Source: Desulfobacteraceae bacterium (lineage in GTDB: Bacteria; Desulfobacterota; Desulfobacteria; Desulfobacterales; BuS5). Taken from it: a stretch of 7,618 nt of DNA. Location of the stretch: assembly GCA_030592105.1 (NCBI GenBank), contig JAUVKE010000112.1:1-7618 (forward strand). Direction: 5' to 3'. Positions 1 to 6,932 of this stretch are shown here, one piece after another. The notes beneath the pieces were generated by a model, which had not been told where the DNA came from, did no database searches, and was given only the letters and a program-made list of their open reading frames with translations. The number at the start of each line of letters is the position of its first letter. Position 1 is the stretch's first letter. The position numbers and the translations under genes are program-made.

Positions 1-1
1 C

Positions 2-425
2 ATTCAAACAAGTTTATATGCGACACTAATTGGTGCATGTTTGGGACAACCAATCATCATGGAAGGTGCAGCAATAGCTGGTTGTTTTGAAATTGGGAAA
101 TACGTTCTGCATTGGACGAATCGCAAACACGCTTTTAAGAATATAAAAAGGCACCACGATCTTGCCTATATTATTGAGGGACAAGACAGATTGAAACAGA
201 GTTGATCATGCATTAACAAAAGAATTGCTTTCATTAGGTGTTACCCCTATTTGGATAGATAGTCATGAAGAAGCATCAAATATTTTCACAGCGATACGCC
301 GCACTTGTGAAACCAAAAAAAAACAAAGGAAACGATTAGCAAAGGACTTTAAATTAATAGATGAACGTAAAAAGAAAATAAAGGAACCTGCAAACAAGGA
401 TTCTGTCACTCCGGCCAAAGAGTGA
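2..425 (+). pseudogene. 3' part of an unrecognised gene, apparently frameshifted
   Basis: The 5' end lies outside the window. Reading from base 2 gives 67 codons to a TGA at 203-205, with a small-residue hydrophobic stretch (LYATLIGACLGQP, then GAAIAGCFEIGKYVLH) followed by a charged part ending HHDLAYIIEGQDRLKQS. The next frame is open from 195 to the TAA-free end at 425 (TGA) and continues smoothly as RVDHALTKELLSLGVTPIWID, then a very Lys/Arg-rich tail (KKKQRKRLAKDF, DERKKKIKEP). The two frames overlap only at about 195-203. The second part has no convincing start: the TTG at 225 has no Shine-Dalgarno sequence. This points to one gene with a +1 shift, from mutation or a sequencing error. 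I do not recognise the family. The first half could be a membrane-associated segment, and no catalytic motif is visible. Two separate genes are possible but less likely. Confidence 0.5.
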
Positions 426-430
426 AATCA

Positions 431-473
431 AAAAGAGTCCTGACACCATCAAGGTTATCAGGATTCTTTTTTT
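431..473 (+). terminator. Rho-independent terminator after the broken gene
   Basis: Stem TCCTGA (438-443) pairs with TCAGGA (458-463). An inner ACC/GGT pairing lies around an ATCAA loop, and a run of T follows at 467-473. The flanking AAAAAGA (431-436) can extend the stem into the T run. It starts a few bases after the stop codon at 425, which supports the idea that 2-425 was a single transcribed gene. Confidence 0.8.
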
Positions 474-754
474 GAATAGTTGTCTTTTTTCATGTTTAAT
501 TGTTGACACAATGAAGGAAGGGAAAGGCCGGGTTTTACAAATACCTTGTAAAATTATCCAGGTTTAAAGATCGGTGTTGGTTTAAAAAGGTACTTCCAAA
601 AGTATCACAGGAGAGTTGTGGTTTAACAGCCATAATTTACAGAAAAAGAATAGAAACTTGACCAAATTTAACGCAAATTTAATCCAAAACAGATTAATGT
701 TCTACATGACAAAACGCTCAAATAATATGAAACACCTTTTCAAGTTTACAAATT
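474..754. other. Intergenic stretch with no supported gene
   Basis: About 280 bases of AT-rich sequence between the terminator and the repeat ladder. No reading frame has a ribosome binding site or a recognisable product. A TTGACA occurs at 503-508 but has no fitting -10 box 16-18 bases downstream. A 32-codon minus-strand frame (535-633) is open but has no ribosome binding site. Confidence 0.6.
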
Positions 755-812
755 ATGAATTATGAATTCATGAATTCCATGAATTCCCATGGTAGAATTC
801 TGGTAGAATTCC
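755..812 (+). repeat. Ladder of ATGAATTC-type units left of the transposase element
   Basis: Consecutive units read ATGAATT (755-761), ATGAATTC (762-769), ATGAATTCC (770-778), ATGAATTCCC (779-788), ATGGTAGAATTC (789-800) and TGGTAGAATTCC (801-812). The first four each grow by one C. Five GAATTC sites (764, 772, 781, 795, 806) fall within 48 bases. GAATTCATGAATTC (764-777) is a perfect 14-bp palindrome. The ladder runs directly into the left terminal repeat of the element, so it is probably part of that end or a by-product of its activity. Confidence 0.75.
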
Positions 813-834
813 GGGGACACCATACTTAATTATT
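811..834 (+). repeat. Left terminal inverted repeat of the transposase element
   Basis: This 24-bp sequence begins CCGGGGACACC and ends TTAATTATT. Its reverse complement is found at 1532-1555 with a single difference (A at 822 against C at 1544). Homology stops abruptly on the inner side at 835. A TTGACA (833-838) overlaps the inner edge and could act as a -35 box for the transposase, but the -10 region is weak. Confidence 0.85.
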
Positions 835-870
835 GACAAGTATTCTAAATTTTATTAAAGGTTAATAATT

Positions 871-1536
871 ATGGCACGCATAGCAAGAGTAGTGGCTCCG
901 GGATATCCACACCATATCACACAGCGAGGGAATCGTCGTCAGCAGACTTTTTTCTGTGAAGAGGACTATGGTACTTACCGTCAATTGATGTCTGAGTGCT
1001 GTTTAAAGTACAACGTTGAGTGCTGGGCATATTGCCTGATGCCAAATCATGTACATATGATTCTTGTGCCTTCGGATAAGGAAAGTTTAAAGGCTGCTGT
1101 AGGAGAAGCACACAGGCGCTATACACGAATGATTAATTTTCGTGAAGGGTGGCGTGGGCACCTTTGGCAGGGGCGGTTTGCATCATTTATTATGGATGAA
1201 AGCCATCTTATAGCCTGTACGAAGTACATAGAGTTAAACCCGGTTAGAGCCGGGTTGGTAAAAGCGCCATATGAATGGCGATGGAGCAGCGCTCGTAGTC
1301 ATTTAGAAGGGAAAGATGATAGCTTGGTAAAAACAAATCCTCTACTGAAAATTATTCAAAAACCGTGGGAAACCTATTTTAGTGGTGATGTACAGAGCGA
1401 TCAAATAGAAATGTTTAGAAAACATGAGCGAACAGGTCGTCCTATTGGTAGCCCCTCATTTATCGAGGTGCTTGAGAATCTGTTGGATAGAAATCTAAAA
1501 CCTCAAAAGCCGGGGCCAAAGGTTGCTGATAAATAA
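871..1536 (+). CDS. REP-associated tyrosine transposase (Y1/HUH, IS200-like domain)
   Basis: A 221-aa protein expected to cut and rejoin single-stranded DNA at hairpin-flanked ends. It opens MARIARVVAPGYPHHITQRG, typical of RAYT proteins. The HUH metal-binding motif is H60-V61-H62 within MPNHVHMI. The presumed nucleophile is Y119 in CTKYIELNPVRAG, the hallmark Y-x3-NPVRAG block. LWQGRFAS (99-106) and WRWSSARSH (136-144) are further family blocks. The C-terminal part carries RTGRPIGSPSF (187-197) and a basic tail (LKPQKPGPK), the usual DNA-binding extension. Length is normal and nothing is truncated, so it looks intact. The ATG is preceded by AAAGG nine bases upstream. The TAA stop lies inside the right inverted repeat (1534-1536), tying the gene to its ends. 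Whether it mobilises itself or short non-autonomous repeats elsewhere cannot be seen here. Confidence 0.93.
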   Translation: MARIARVVAPGYPHHITQRGNRRQQTFFCEEDYGTYRQLMSECCLKYNVECWAYCLMPNHVHMILVPSDKESLKAAVGEAHRRYTRMINFREGWRGHLWQGRFASFIMDESHLIACTKYIELNPVRAGLVKAPYEWRWSSARSHLEGKDDSLVKTNPLLKIIQKPWETYFSGDVQSDQIEMFRKHERTGRPIGSPSFIEVLENLLDRNLKPQKPGPKVADK

Positions 1537-1555
1537 TTAAGTACGGTGTCCCCGG
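1532..1555 (-). repeat. Right terminal inverted repeat of the transposase element
   Basis: Reverse complement of the left repeat at 811-834 with one mismatch in 24. It overlaps the last bases of the transposase gene. Outside it, 1550-1572 reads as two degenerate CCCGGA-type units spaced 10 bases apart (GG at 1554 and 1564). These mirror the doubled GGTAGAATTC units outside the left repeat. Confidence 0.85.
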
Positions 1556-1572
1556 ACTCCCCCGGAACTCCC

Positions 1573-1903
1573 AATTATTGCTGTGGGATACCGGATCAAC
1601 TCCAAACGAGCCACCCAGTTTAGCACCTTACTCCTGAAACCCTGTCATAAAAACAAAAAATCTTTGAGGCACTATTATAAAATCTTATAAACTTAATGTG
1701 TTACCTCTCTTGAAAATTGGACTAATTATTTCTATTTTTGGGTTGTGGGTATGGCCCGCCTTGATTACTTAATGTCCAAAATTTTGAATATTTGATTTTT
1801 AGAGTAGGGAGGAAGGAAGGTTCTTTGATATATTGATACATCGAAGAGATTTCAACGTTACATCATAATATAGACAAACAGGACTGCAATACAACATCTC
1901 CCG
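1573..1903. other. Intergenic stretch with no supported gene
   Basis: About 330 AT-rich bases between the element's right tail and the small hypothetical ORF. All frames are interrupted at short intervals. The best plus-strand starts, such as the ATG at 1751, give fewer than 20 codons. No tRNA, strong hairpin with T run or array is visible. It may hold the degraded remains of an older gene, but I cannot name one. Confidence 0.6.
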
Positions 1904-2200
1904 TTATGAATAAAAACTTTTGACATTATTACACATCCTTAGTTGAATTTTTATGATCTCAGATAAATCTGAATCGGATATATTCTTGTAATCATGAAAT
2001 GTCGCCAAGTCATATTCCTGAAGGATAAAATTTATCAAAGACATACAGCTTTCAAATTCAGATTTCGAATCAGCTGTAATGCTTAAAAGGTCTAAGCCCT
2101 GGAAGGCTTTCAGGGATTTAACAACTCTTTTATACTTCGGGATTCCGCTATCAGACAAAGTACGGACTGATTTTTTAATTCTTAGTTCCAGGTCATTCAT
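1904..2200 (-). CDS. Small hypothetical protein
   Basis: A 98-aa frame beginning MNDLELRIKKSVRTLSDSGI. I do not recognise it. The composition is protein-like, mixed acidic and basic with regular hydrophobic spacing (GLDLLSI, SLINFILQEYDLATF, LSEIIKIQL), which suggests a soluble, mostly helical protein. No signal peptide, membrane segment or metal motif is visible. The start chosen is the first ATG of the frame, but there is no good Shine-Dalgarno sequence: AGGA lies too far upstream. A TATATAAG about 10-20 bases before the ATG could serve as a -10 box. It lies downstream of the tRNA-Arg terminator, so it would need its own promoter. It could be a truncated gene or a chance ORF; the opposite strand offers nothing better. 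Confidence 0.4.
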   Translation of the reverse strand: MNDLELRIKKSVRTLSDSGIPKYKRVVKSLKAFQGLDLLSITADSKSEFESCMSLINFILQEYDLATFHDYKNISDSDLSEIIKIQLRMCNNVKSFYS

Positions 2201-2281
2201 TTTAAATTCTTATATAATCCTGCAATATCCAATTTTAAATCATATATCCAAATATGTAATTCAGCAAACCACCGGAAAAAC

Positions 2282-2314
2282 AAAAAAAGCTCTTAAGGAA
2301 AATTCCCAAGAGCC
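2282..2314 (-). terminator. Rho-independent terminator after tRNA-Arg
   Basis: On the minus strand GCTCTT (2313-2308) pairs with AAGAGC (2294-2289). An inner GGGAA/TTCC pairing lies around a small loop, and seven T follow (2288-2282). It starts 11 bases after the tRNA 3' end and closes the His-Arg tRNA transcript. Confidence 0.85.
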
Positions 2315-2324
2315 TTCACTTTAT

Positions 2325-2401
<77 letters not shown>

Positions 2402-2411
2402 TTATGAGAAA

Positions 2412-2488
2412 TGGGGTGAGTGAAGGGACTTGAACCCTCGGCAACCGGGGCCACAACCCAGTGCTCTACCAGCTGAGCTACACCCACC
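2412..2488 (-). tRNA. tRNA-His (anticodon GTG)
   Basis: Cloverleaf on the minus strand with acceptor GTGGGTG/CACTCAC, anticodon stem CTGGG/CCCGG around TTGTGGC, and T arm GAGGG/CCCTT. The anticodon is GTG. The histidine identity signature is present: an extra G(-1), complement of C2488, faces discriminator C73. CCA is encoded (2412-2414). It is the first gene of the His-Arg tRNA pair downstream of clpB. Confidence 0.96.
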
Positions 2489-2501
2489 ACATTAGGTTCT
2501 C

Positions 2502-2530
2502 TTTCTATCAAATAATAATATTTATTTCAA
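2502..2530 (-). promoter_or_regulatory. Probable sigma-70 promoter for the His-Arg tRNA pair
   Basis: On the minus strand TTGAAA (2530-2525) and TAGAAA (2507-2502) are separated by 17 bases. Transcription would start about 7 bases before tRNA-His. It lies downstream of the clpB terminator, so the tRNAs can be expressed independently of clpB. The -10 box is imperfect. Confidence 0.4.
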
Positions 2531-2575
2531 GGTTTATATTTTTTTTATCAAAGATATAAAAAAGTATGGGATTTC

Positions 2576-2601
2576 AAAAAACCATCATCCCTGGAAGATG
2601 A
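2576..2601 (-). terminator. Probable terminator after clpB
   Basis: On the minus strand TCATC (2601-2597) pairs with GATGA (2589-2585) around a 7-base loop, followed by TGG and six T (2581-2576). The stem is only 5 bp, so termination may be partial, allowing some read-through into the tRNAs. Confidence 0.5.
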
Positions 2602-2628
2602 ACAAAATCTGAAAAAAATTATCGATTA

Positions 2629-5232
2629 TCATATATTCACCTGAATCTCTCCGTTTTTAACATCCACATGAATTACAGATCCTTCCAGAACATCACCGGC
2701 AATGAGCTCCCGGCCTATTTTGGTTTCAATTTCCCGCTGGATGTATCGTTTAAGCGGCCTGGCCCCGTAAACAGGGTCATACCCTGATTTTGCTATGAAC
2801 TTACATGCTTCATCGGTTATTTCCAAAGAAATACGCCGGTCTTCCAAACGTTTTGAAAGCTCCTGGGTCAATAACCCGACTATCTCCTCAACTTCATTTA
2901 AAGTCAGGGGCTTGAAGACTACAATGTCATCCACTCTATTTAAAAATTCCGGCCTGAAAGTTTGCCTTAATTCGCGCATTACTTCTTCTTTGGCCCCCTT
3001 TTTAATTTCCCCTGTTTCGGTCATGCCGTTTTGCAGATATAGAGATCCCACATTACTTGTCATTATAATAACTGTATTTTTAAAATCAACAGTCCTTCCC
3101 TGACCATCCGTGAGCCTTCCATCATCAAAAATTTGAAGAAGCAGATTAAAAACATCATGGTGCGCCTTTTCTATTTCATCAAAAAGGATAACTGAGTAAG
3201 GCTTTCTCCGTACGGTTTTTGTAAGCTGTCCCCCCTCTTCAAAACCCACGTATCCGGGAGGAGCTCCAATGAGCCGCGAAACAGTATGCTTTTCCATATA
3301 TTCGCTCATATCTATGCGGATCATATTATCCTCGGAATCGAAAAGCGTATGGGCAAGGGTTTTAGCAAGTTCAGTCTTTCCAACCCCTGTGGGTCCCAGA
3401 AATATAAAGGTTCCAATGGGACGCCCAGGATCCTTTATCCCTGACCTTGCCCTTATAACAGCATCGGCAACAAGTGTTACAGCTTCATTTTGTCCTATGA
3501 CCCGTTTATGCAGAATATCATCAAGACGCAGAATTTTCTCTTTTTCCCCTTCCATGAGTCTGGTCACCGGTATATTGGTCCACCTGGAAACGACTTCAGC
3601 GACTTCATTTTCCGTGGCTTCTTCCCTTAAAAGAGTGCTTCCTGATTCTTTATTTGTACGTTTTTTTTCTTCAGCCTCCAAACGCCTTTCCAGTTCAGGA
3701 AGTTGTCCGTGCCGCAGTTCTGCAACCCTGTTCAGATCATAACTCCGTTCTGCTGCCTCAATTTCATAGCGAATTTTTTCAATCTCCGCCCGTATGGCCT
3801 GGACTTTTTTAATGGCATCTTTTTCCATATCCCATTGAGCCTGCATTGAATCCCTGGTCACCTTTAAATCGGCCAGCTCTTTTTGAATAATCAAAAGCCT
3901 TTCTTTGCTTGCTTTATCACGTTCCTTTTTTAATGCTGTTTCTTCTATTTCAAGCTGCATTGCCCTGCGGGAGACTTCATCCAGACATGAAGGCATGGAA
4001 TCGATTTCCGTACGGATCATGGCGCAGGCTTCATCTATCAGGTCGATTGCTTTGTCCGGCAAGAACCTGTCTGTTACGTAACGATCGGACATAACAGCAG
4101 CCGCAACAATGGCGCTGTCGAGAATTTTTACGCCATGGTGGACTTCATAACGTTCCTTAAGACCACGGAGTATGGAGATAGTATCCTCCACACCCGGAGC
4201 TTCCACAAGGACAGGCTGGAAGCGTCGTTCAAGGGCAGCATCCTTTTCAATATATTTTCTGTGCTCTTCTAAAGTAGTTGCACCCAGACAATGGAGTTCC
4301 CCCCGTGCAAGGAGGGGTTTAAGCATATTTCCGGCATCCATGGAACCTTCTGTTTTTCCGGCACCGACTATATTGTGAATTTCATCGATGAAAAGAAGAA
4401 TCTGTCCATCAGACTCCTTGATCTCCTGCAAAACAGCTTTAAGCCGTTCTTCAAATTCACCACGATATTTTGCCCCGGCAATCAGGGAACCAATATCCAA
4501 AGCATATATCATCTTATCTTTTAAACCTTCGGGAACATCTCCACGTACTATTCTATGGGCAAGTCCTTCTATAATTGCGGTTTTCCCAACTCCAGGCTCT
4601 CCAATGAGAACAGGATTATTTTTTGTTTTTCTACTTAGAATCATTATAATCCGCCTAATTTCACCATCACGCCCTATAACCGGATCAAGCTTTCCTAAAC
4701 GTGCCTCTTTTACCAAATCCCTGCCATATTTTTCCAGAGCCTCATAGGTATCTTCAGGAGATGGAGTGACAACCCGTTGATTCCCCCGTATTGATGCAAG
4801 GGTTTTAAACAAAAGGTCTTTGGTTACATTAAATTCCTGGAGTATCTTCCCTGAAGGTGTTTTTGCTCCCTCTTCAATAAATGCAGCCAGAATATGTTCA
4901 ACAGAAACATATTCATCTTTGAGATTTTTTGCCTCATCCGCAGCTTTCAAAAGAAGTCTGTTTAATCCCTGGGTAGCATAGACCTGTCCCGATTCTGCAC
5001 CGGGCCCGCTTACCCCCGGCTTTTTACCAAGTTCTTTTTCCAGACGGGTTCGCAGGGAGTCCACGGGAACCTCCATCCTTTTTAAAAGCCTCGGGATCAA
5101 TCCGTCTGTATCTTCAAGCAAAGCTAAAAAAAGATGCTCACTATCAACTTCCTGATGCCCAAAACGTATAGCCTTTGACTGAGCACTCTGCATTGCTTCC
5201 TGTGATTTTATTGTAAAATTATTAAAATCCAT
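2629..5232 (-). CDS. clpB: ATP-dependent protein disaggregase ClpB (Hsp104 family)
   Basis: An 867-aa, full-length Hsp100 chaperone that threads aggregated proteins through a hexameric ring in the cytoplasm, working with DnaK/DnaJ/GrpE. The N domain (about 1-145) binds substrate. AAA1 has Walker A GEPGVGKT (211-218), pore loop AKYRGEFE with Y256, Walker B LLFIDEIH (279-286) and arginine fingers R336/R337. A coiled-coil middle domain (about 411-530, rich in Lys, Glu and Arg) is the DnaK contact that separates ClpB from ClpA and ClpC. AAA2 has Walker A GPTGVGKT (613-620), pore loop GYVGFEEGG with Y661, Walker B VILFDEIE (681-688), arginine finger R766 and sensor-2 GARPLKR (823-829). No ClpP-docking IGF/IGL loop is evident. 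AGGAGG lies 8 bases before the ATG, which fixes the start. No CIRCE operator or convincing sigma-32 promoter is visible upstream. All catalytic residues are intact. Confidence 0.98.
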   Translation of the reverse strand: MDFNNFTIKSQEAMQSAQSKAIRFGHQEVDSEHLFLALLEDTDGLIPRLLKRMEVPVDSLRTRLEKELGKKPGVSGPGAESGQVYATQGLNRLLLKAADEAKNLKDEYVSVEHILAAFIEEGAKTPSGKILQEFNVTKDLLFKTLASIRGNQRVVTPSPEDTYEALEKYGRDLVKEARLGKLDPVIGRDGEIRRIIMILSRKTKNNPVLIGEPGVGKTAIIEGLAHRIVRGDVPEGLKDKMIYALDIGSLIAGAKYRGEFEERLKAVLQEIKESDGQILLFIDEIHNIVGAGKTEGSMDAGNMLKPLLARGELHCLGATTLEEHRKYIEKDAALERRFQPVLVEAPGVEDTISILRGLKERYEVHHGVKILDSAIVAAAVMSDRYVTDRFLPDKAIDLIDEACAMIRTEIDSMPSCLDEVSRRAMQLEIEETALKKERDKASKERLLIIQKELADLKVTRDSMQAQWDMEKDAIKKVQAIRAEIEKIRYEIEAAERSYDLNRVAELRHGQLPELERRLEAEEKKRTNKESGSTLLREEATENEVAEVVSRWTNIPVTRLMEGEKEKILRLDDILHKRVIGQNEAVTLVADAVIRARSGIKDPGRPIGTFIFLGPTGVGKTELAKTLAHTLFDSEDNMIRIDMSEYMEKHTVSRLIGAPPGYVGFEEGGQLTKTVRRKPYSVILFDEIEKAHHDVFNLLLQIFDDGRLTDGQGRTVDFKNTVIIMTSNVGSLYLQNGMTETGEIKKGAKEEVMRELRQTFRPEFLNRVDDIVVFKPLTLNEVEEIVGLLTQELSKRLEDRRISLEITDEACKFIAKSGYDPVYGARPLKRYIQREIETKIGRELIAGDVLEGSVIHVDVKNGEIQVNI

Positions 5233-5384
5233 AGATAAAACCTCCTGATTACAGATTGCTTTTTTATGAGTCAGTTAAATTATTCAAATAAAATTTTATA
5301 ATTAAAGTGTAAACACATTATCAGTGCCGTCAAGTTTATATCCTGTATTTTTACAATCTTTAAAAATTAACCAGAGTAAAAAGA

Positions 5385-5413
5385 TTGACACGGAACTAAC
5401 TTCAAAATAGATA
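5385..5413 (+). promoter_or_regulatory. Possible sigma-70 promoter for the DUF368 gene
   Basis: A consensus TTGACA (5385-5390) is followed after 17 bases by TAGATA (5408-5413), a weak -10 box. GATACT (5410-5415) is an alternative at longer spacing. It lies in the 270-bp divergent region between clpB and the DUF368 gene and would give an untranslated leader of about 85 bases. Confidence 0.4.
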
Positions 5414-5503
5414 CTGGTAAGAGTTAGAAGACAAGTATAAATAAGTTATAGATTGCGCCGCCAATTAAAACGTACCATTTTCACATATAAAGTAAAGGTT
5501 AAA

Positions 5504-6436
5504 ATGGAAAAACAGATTCGCAACAGCAACCCCAGACAAAATTACGGTAAATTAATTCTAAAAGGTTTTTGCATGGGTGCAGCCGATATTGTTCCTGGTG
5601 TATCTGGCGGGACAATGGCTTTTATTCTTGGAATTTATAAGGAGCTGGTTGAATCGATCAGCTCCTTTGATGCCAAATTCATAAAACTTATTTTACAAAT
5701 GAGAATAAAAGATGCCATGGAGCATTTTTCATGGCGCTTTTTAGCGGCCATTGGAATCGGAATTTTAATTGCTATTCTTTCCTGTGCAAAAATCCTGGAA
5801 TGGCTTCTTCAAAACAGACCAGCTTTTATATGGTCTTTTTTTTTCGGCCTCATAGTCGCTTCTGTTTTTATTGTGGGGCTGGGCCTTGAAAAATGGGGTT
5901 TATCCACCCTGACAGCAGCTTTGCTTGGAGGCTTTTTTACTTTTTTTTTAGTGGGAATGATGCCTGCAAAGACTCCAGACACATGGTGGTTTCTATTTTT
6001 CAGCGGGGCAATTGCCATATGTGCGATGATCCTTCCAGGAATATCCGGAGCATTTATCCTTGTTCTTATTGGTAAATACCATTACATATTATCAGCAGTA
6101 AATAACAGAGATCTCCTTACCCTTTTGCTGGTACTTGCCGGTGCCGGAGCAGGGCTTCTGACATTCGTGCATCTCCTGAAATGGCTTTTCAGCAAATATA
6201 GTGATCTTACCCTGGCCATTTTAACAGGCTTTCTCGTGGGATCATTACGAAAGATATGGCCATGGAAAAGCACAGTTCATACTATCTCCGACTCAGGCAC
6301 CGATTTAGCAGCCACGGTTCAGATAAATATCATGCCATCATCGTGGAATGCCGAATTAATGATAACGATTTTACTGATCCTTGCCGGTTTTATCATGGTT
6401 TTCTCCCTGGATTACCTGGCCGGAAAAAAGAAATAA
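5504..6436 (+). CDS. DUF368 membrane protein (PopT-type undecaprenyl-phosphate translocase family)
   Basis: A 310-aa polytopic inner-membrane protein. DUF368 members have been linked to returning the C55 lipid carrier undecaprenyl phosphate across the membrane for reuse in cell-wall and glycan synthesis (the PopT type). That role here is inferred from family. The sequence shows the family's paired re-entrant-like motifs: GAADIVPGVSGGTMAFILG (25-43, PGVSGG at 31-36) and AMILPGISGAFILVLIG (174-190, PGISGAF at 178-184). GFLVGSLRKIWPW (242-254) follows. Between them run about eight hydrophobic segments, for example 79-94, 108-126, 136-152 and 287-302. The end is KKK, as in many inner-membrane proteins. 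I chose the ATG at 5504, with AAAGG five bases upstream. The frame is open back to a TTG at 5453, but that would add a basic 17-residue extension unlike the family and lacks a ribosome site. It is divergent from clpB, with no operon partner visible. Confidence 0.9.
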   Translation: MEKQIRNSNPRQNYGKLILKGFCMGAADIVPGVSGGTMAFILGIYKELVESISSFDAKFIKLILQMRIKDAMEHFSWRFLAAIGIGILIAILSCAKILEWLLQNRPAFIWSFFFGLIVASVFIVGLGLEKWGLSTLTAALLGGFFTFFLVGMMPAKTPDTWWFLFFSGAIAICAMILPGISGAFILVLIGKYHYILSAVNNRDLLTLLLVLAGAGAGLLTFVHLLKWLFSKYSDLTLAILTGFLVGSLRKIWPWKSTVHTISDSGTDLAATVQINIMPSSWNAELMITILLILAGFIMVFSLDYLAGKKK

Positions 6437-6507
6437 TGGCCTTTGAGCCATGGGCTTCGGCAATCTACTTTCCTGATATTTTATTTTAATCAAAAGAAAT
6501 AATCTGC

Positions 6508-6540
6508 TTGACAATAGCACAAAAATAGACTAAATATAAT
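6508..6540 (+). promoter_or_regulatory. Probable promoter for the Lys-Glu tRNA pair
   Basis: A perfect TTGACA (6508-6513) is followed by TAAATATAAT (6531-6540). TAAATA gives the ideal 17-base spacing. The perfect TATAAT (6535-6540) would need 21 bases, so the exact -10 box is unclear. It ends 10 bases before tRNA-Lys, consistent with a strong stable-RNA promoter with a very short leader. Confidence 0.65.
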
Positions 6541-6550
6541 CCTCAACTGA

Positions 6551-6623
6551 GGGCCGTTAACTCAGTTGGTAGAGTATCTGCCTTTTAAGCAGAGAGTCGC
6601 GCGTTCGAGTCGCGCACGGCCCA
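6551..6623 (+). tRNA. tRNA-Lys (anticodon TTT)
   Basis: Cloverleaf with acceptor GGGCCGT/ACGGCCC, D stem ACTC/GAGT, anticodon stem TCTGC/GCAGA around CTTTTAA, and T arm GCGCG/CGCGC around TTCGAGT. The anticodon is TTT. The discriminator is A6623. CCA is not encoded (TAT follows), unlike the other three tRNAs in the window, so it depends on CCA-adding enzyme. It is the first gene of the Lys-Glu pair. Confidence 0.96.
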
Positions 6624-6646
6624 TATTAGCAGGAATATTGTTAAAC

Positions 6647-6724
6647 GTCCCCATCGTCTAGCCTGGCCCAGGACACCGGCCTTTCACGCCGGCGACAGGG
6701 GTTCAAATCCCCTTGGGGACGCCA
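6647..6724 (+). tRNA. tRNA-Glu (anticodon TTC)
   Basis: Cloverleaf with acceptor GTCCCCA/TGGGGAC, anticodon stem CCGGC/GCCGG around CTTTCAC, and T arm AGGGG/CCCCT around TTCAAAT. The anticodon is TTC. The discriminator is G6721 and CCA is encoded (6722-6724). It lies 23 bases after tRNA-Lys and is probably on the same transcript. Confidence 0.96.
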
Positions 6725-6753
6725 AACAATATCTGAAAATTGCGTATTAGCAT

Positions 6754-6780
6754 AAAAAAACTGGTTGCCTAAGCTTTTTT
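6754..6780. terminator. Possible bidirectional terminator between tRNA-Glu and the VanZ-like gene
   Basis: A7 (6754-6760) faces T6 (6775-6780). Between them CT/AG and GG/CC pairs enclose a TTG loop, with small bulges. The A/T flanks would serve as a U tract in either direction, fitting a site between converging transcripts. The stem is weak, so confidence is low. Confidence 0.35.
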
Positions 6781-6932
6781 ATCGGTCTGTTATTTTTTCG
6801 TCTCTCCCCCCTTTTTTTACAGTCTGCGATGCTCCTAAAATCTGTATACTTTCCATTTTTACAACACTGTAAATTTCATACCTGTTCAGCTGAGTTGATT
6901 GCATACACATACACGCTTTCAGATTGCCAAAA

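Larger units (their letters stand above)
811..1555 (+). mobile_element. Single-gene REP/RAYT-type transposable element
   Basis: A Y1 HUH transposase gene (871-1536) sits alone between 24-bp near-perfect inverted repeats, giving a unit of about 745 bp. Degenerate GC-richer tails lie outside both repeats (789-812 on the left and 1556-1572 on the right), so the functional ends may lie further out. In the family, TnpA_REP proteins are usually found as single genes flanked by inverted REP-type palindromes, which fits. Y1 enzymes act on single-stranded DNA and make no target duplication, and I see none. The near-identity of the two repeats suggests fairly recent activity or strong constraint; which of these applies is inference. 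Confidence 0.75.

Noticed and set aside
225..425. A separate small basic protein starting at TTG 225
   Set aside because: No Shine-Dalgarno sequence precedes it and the frame continues upstream to 195, so it is better explained as the end of a frameshifted gene.
535..633. A 32-codon minus-strand frame starting MAVKPQLSCDTFGS
   Set aside because: The composition looks protein-like, but there is no ribosome site, no family recognised and the length is very short.
755..812. The spaced repeats as a CRISPR array
   Set aside because: Units are 7-12 bases with no unique spacers, so they are too short and contiguous for CRISPR.
2795..4747. Several plus-strand frames of 60-160 codons opposite clpB
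   Set aside because: All are shadows of the clpB reading frame, which has full domain and motif support.
5328..5334. CTTGACG as a sigma-32 -35 box for clpB
   Set aside because: No matching CCCCAT-type -10 box follows at 13-15 bases.
6436..6451. Hairpin ATGGC/GCCAT overlapping the DUF368 stop codon as a terminator
   Set aside because: The stem is only 5 bp and no T run follows.
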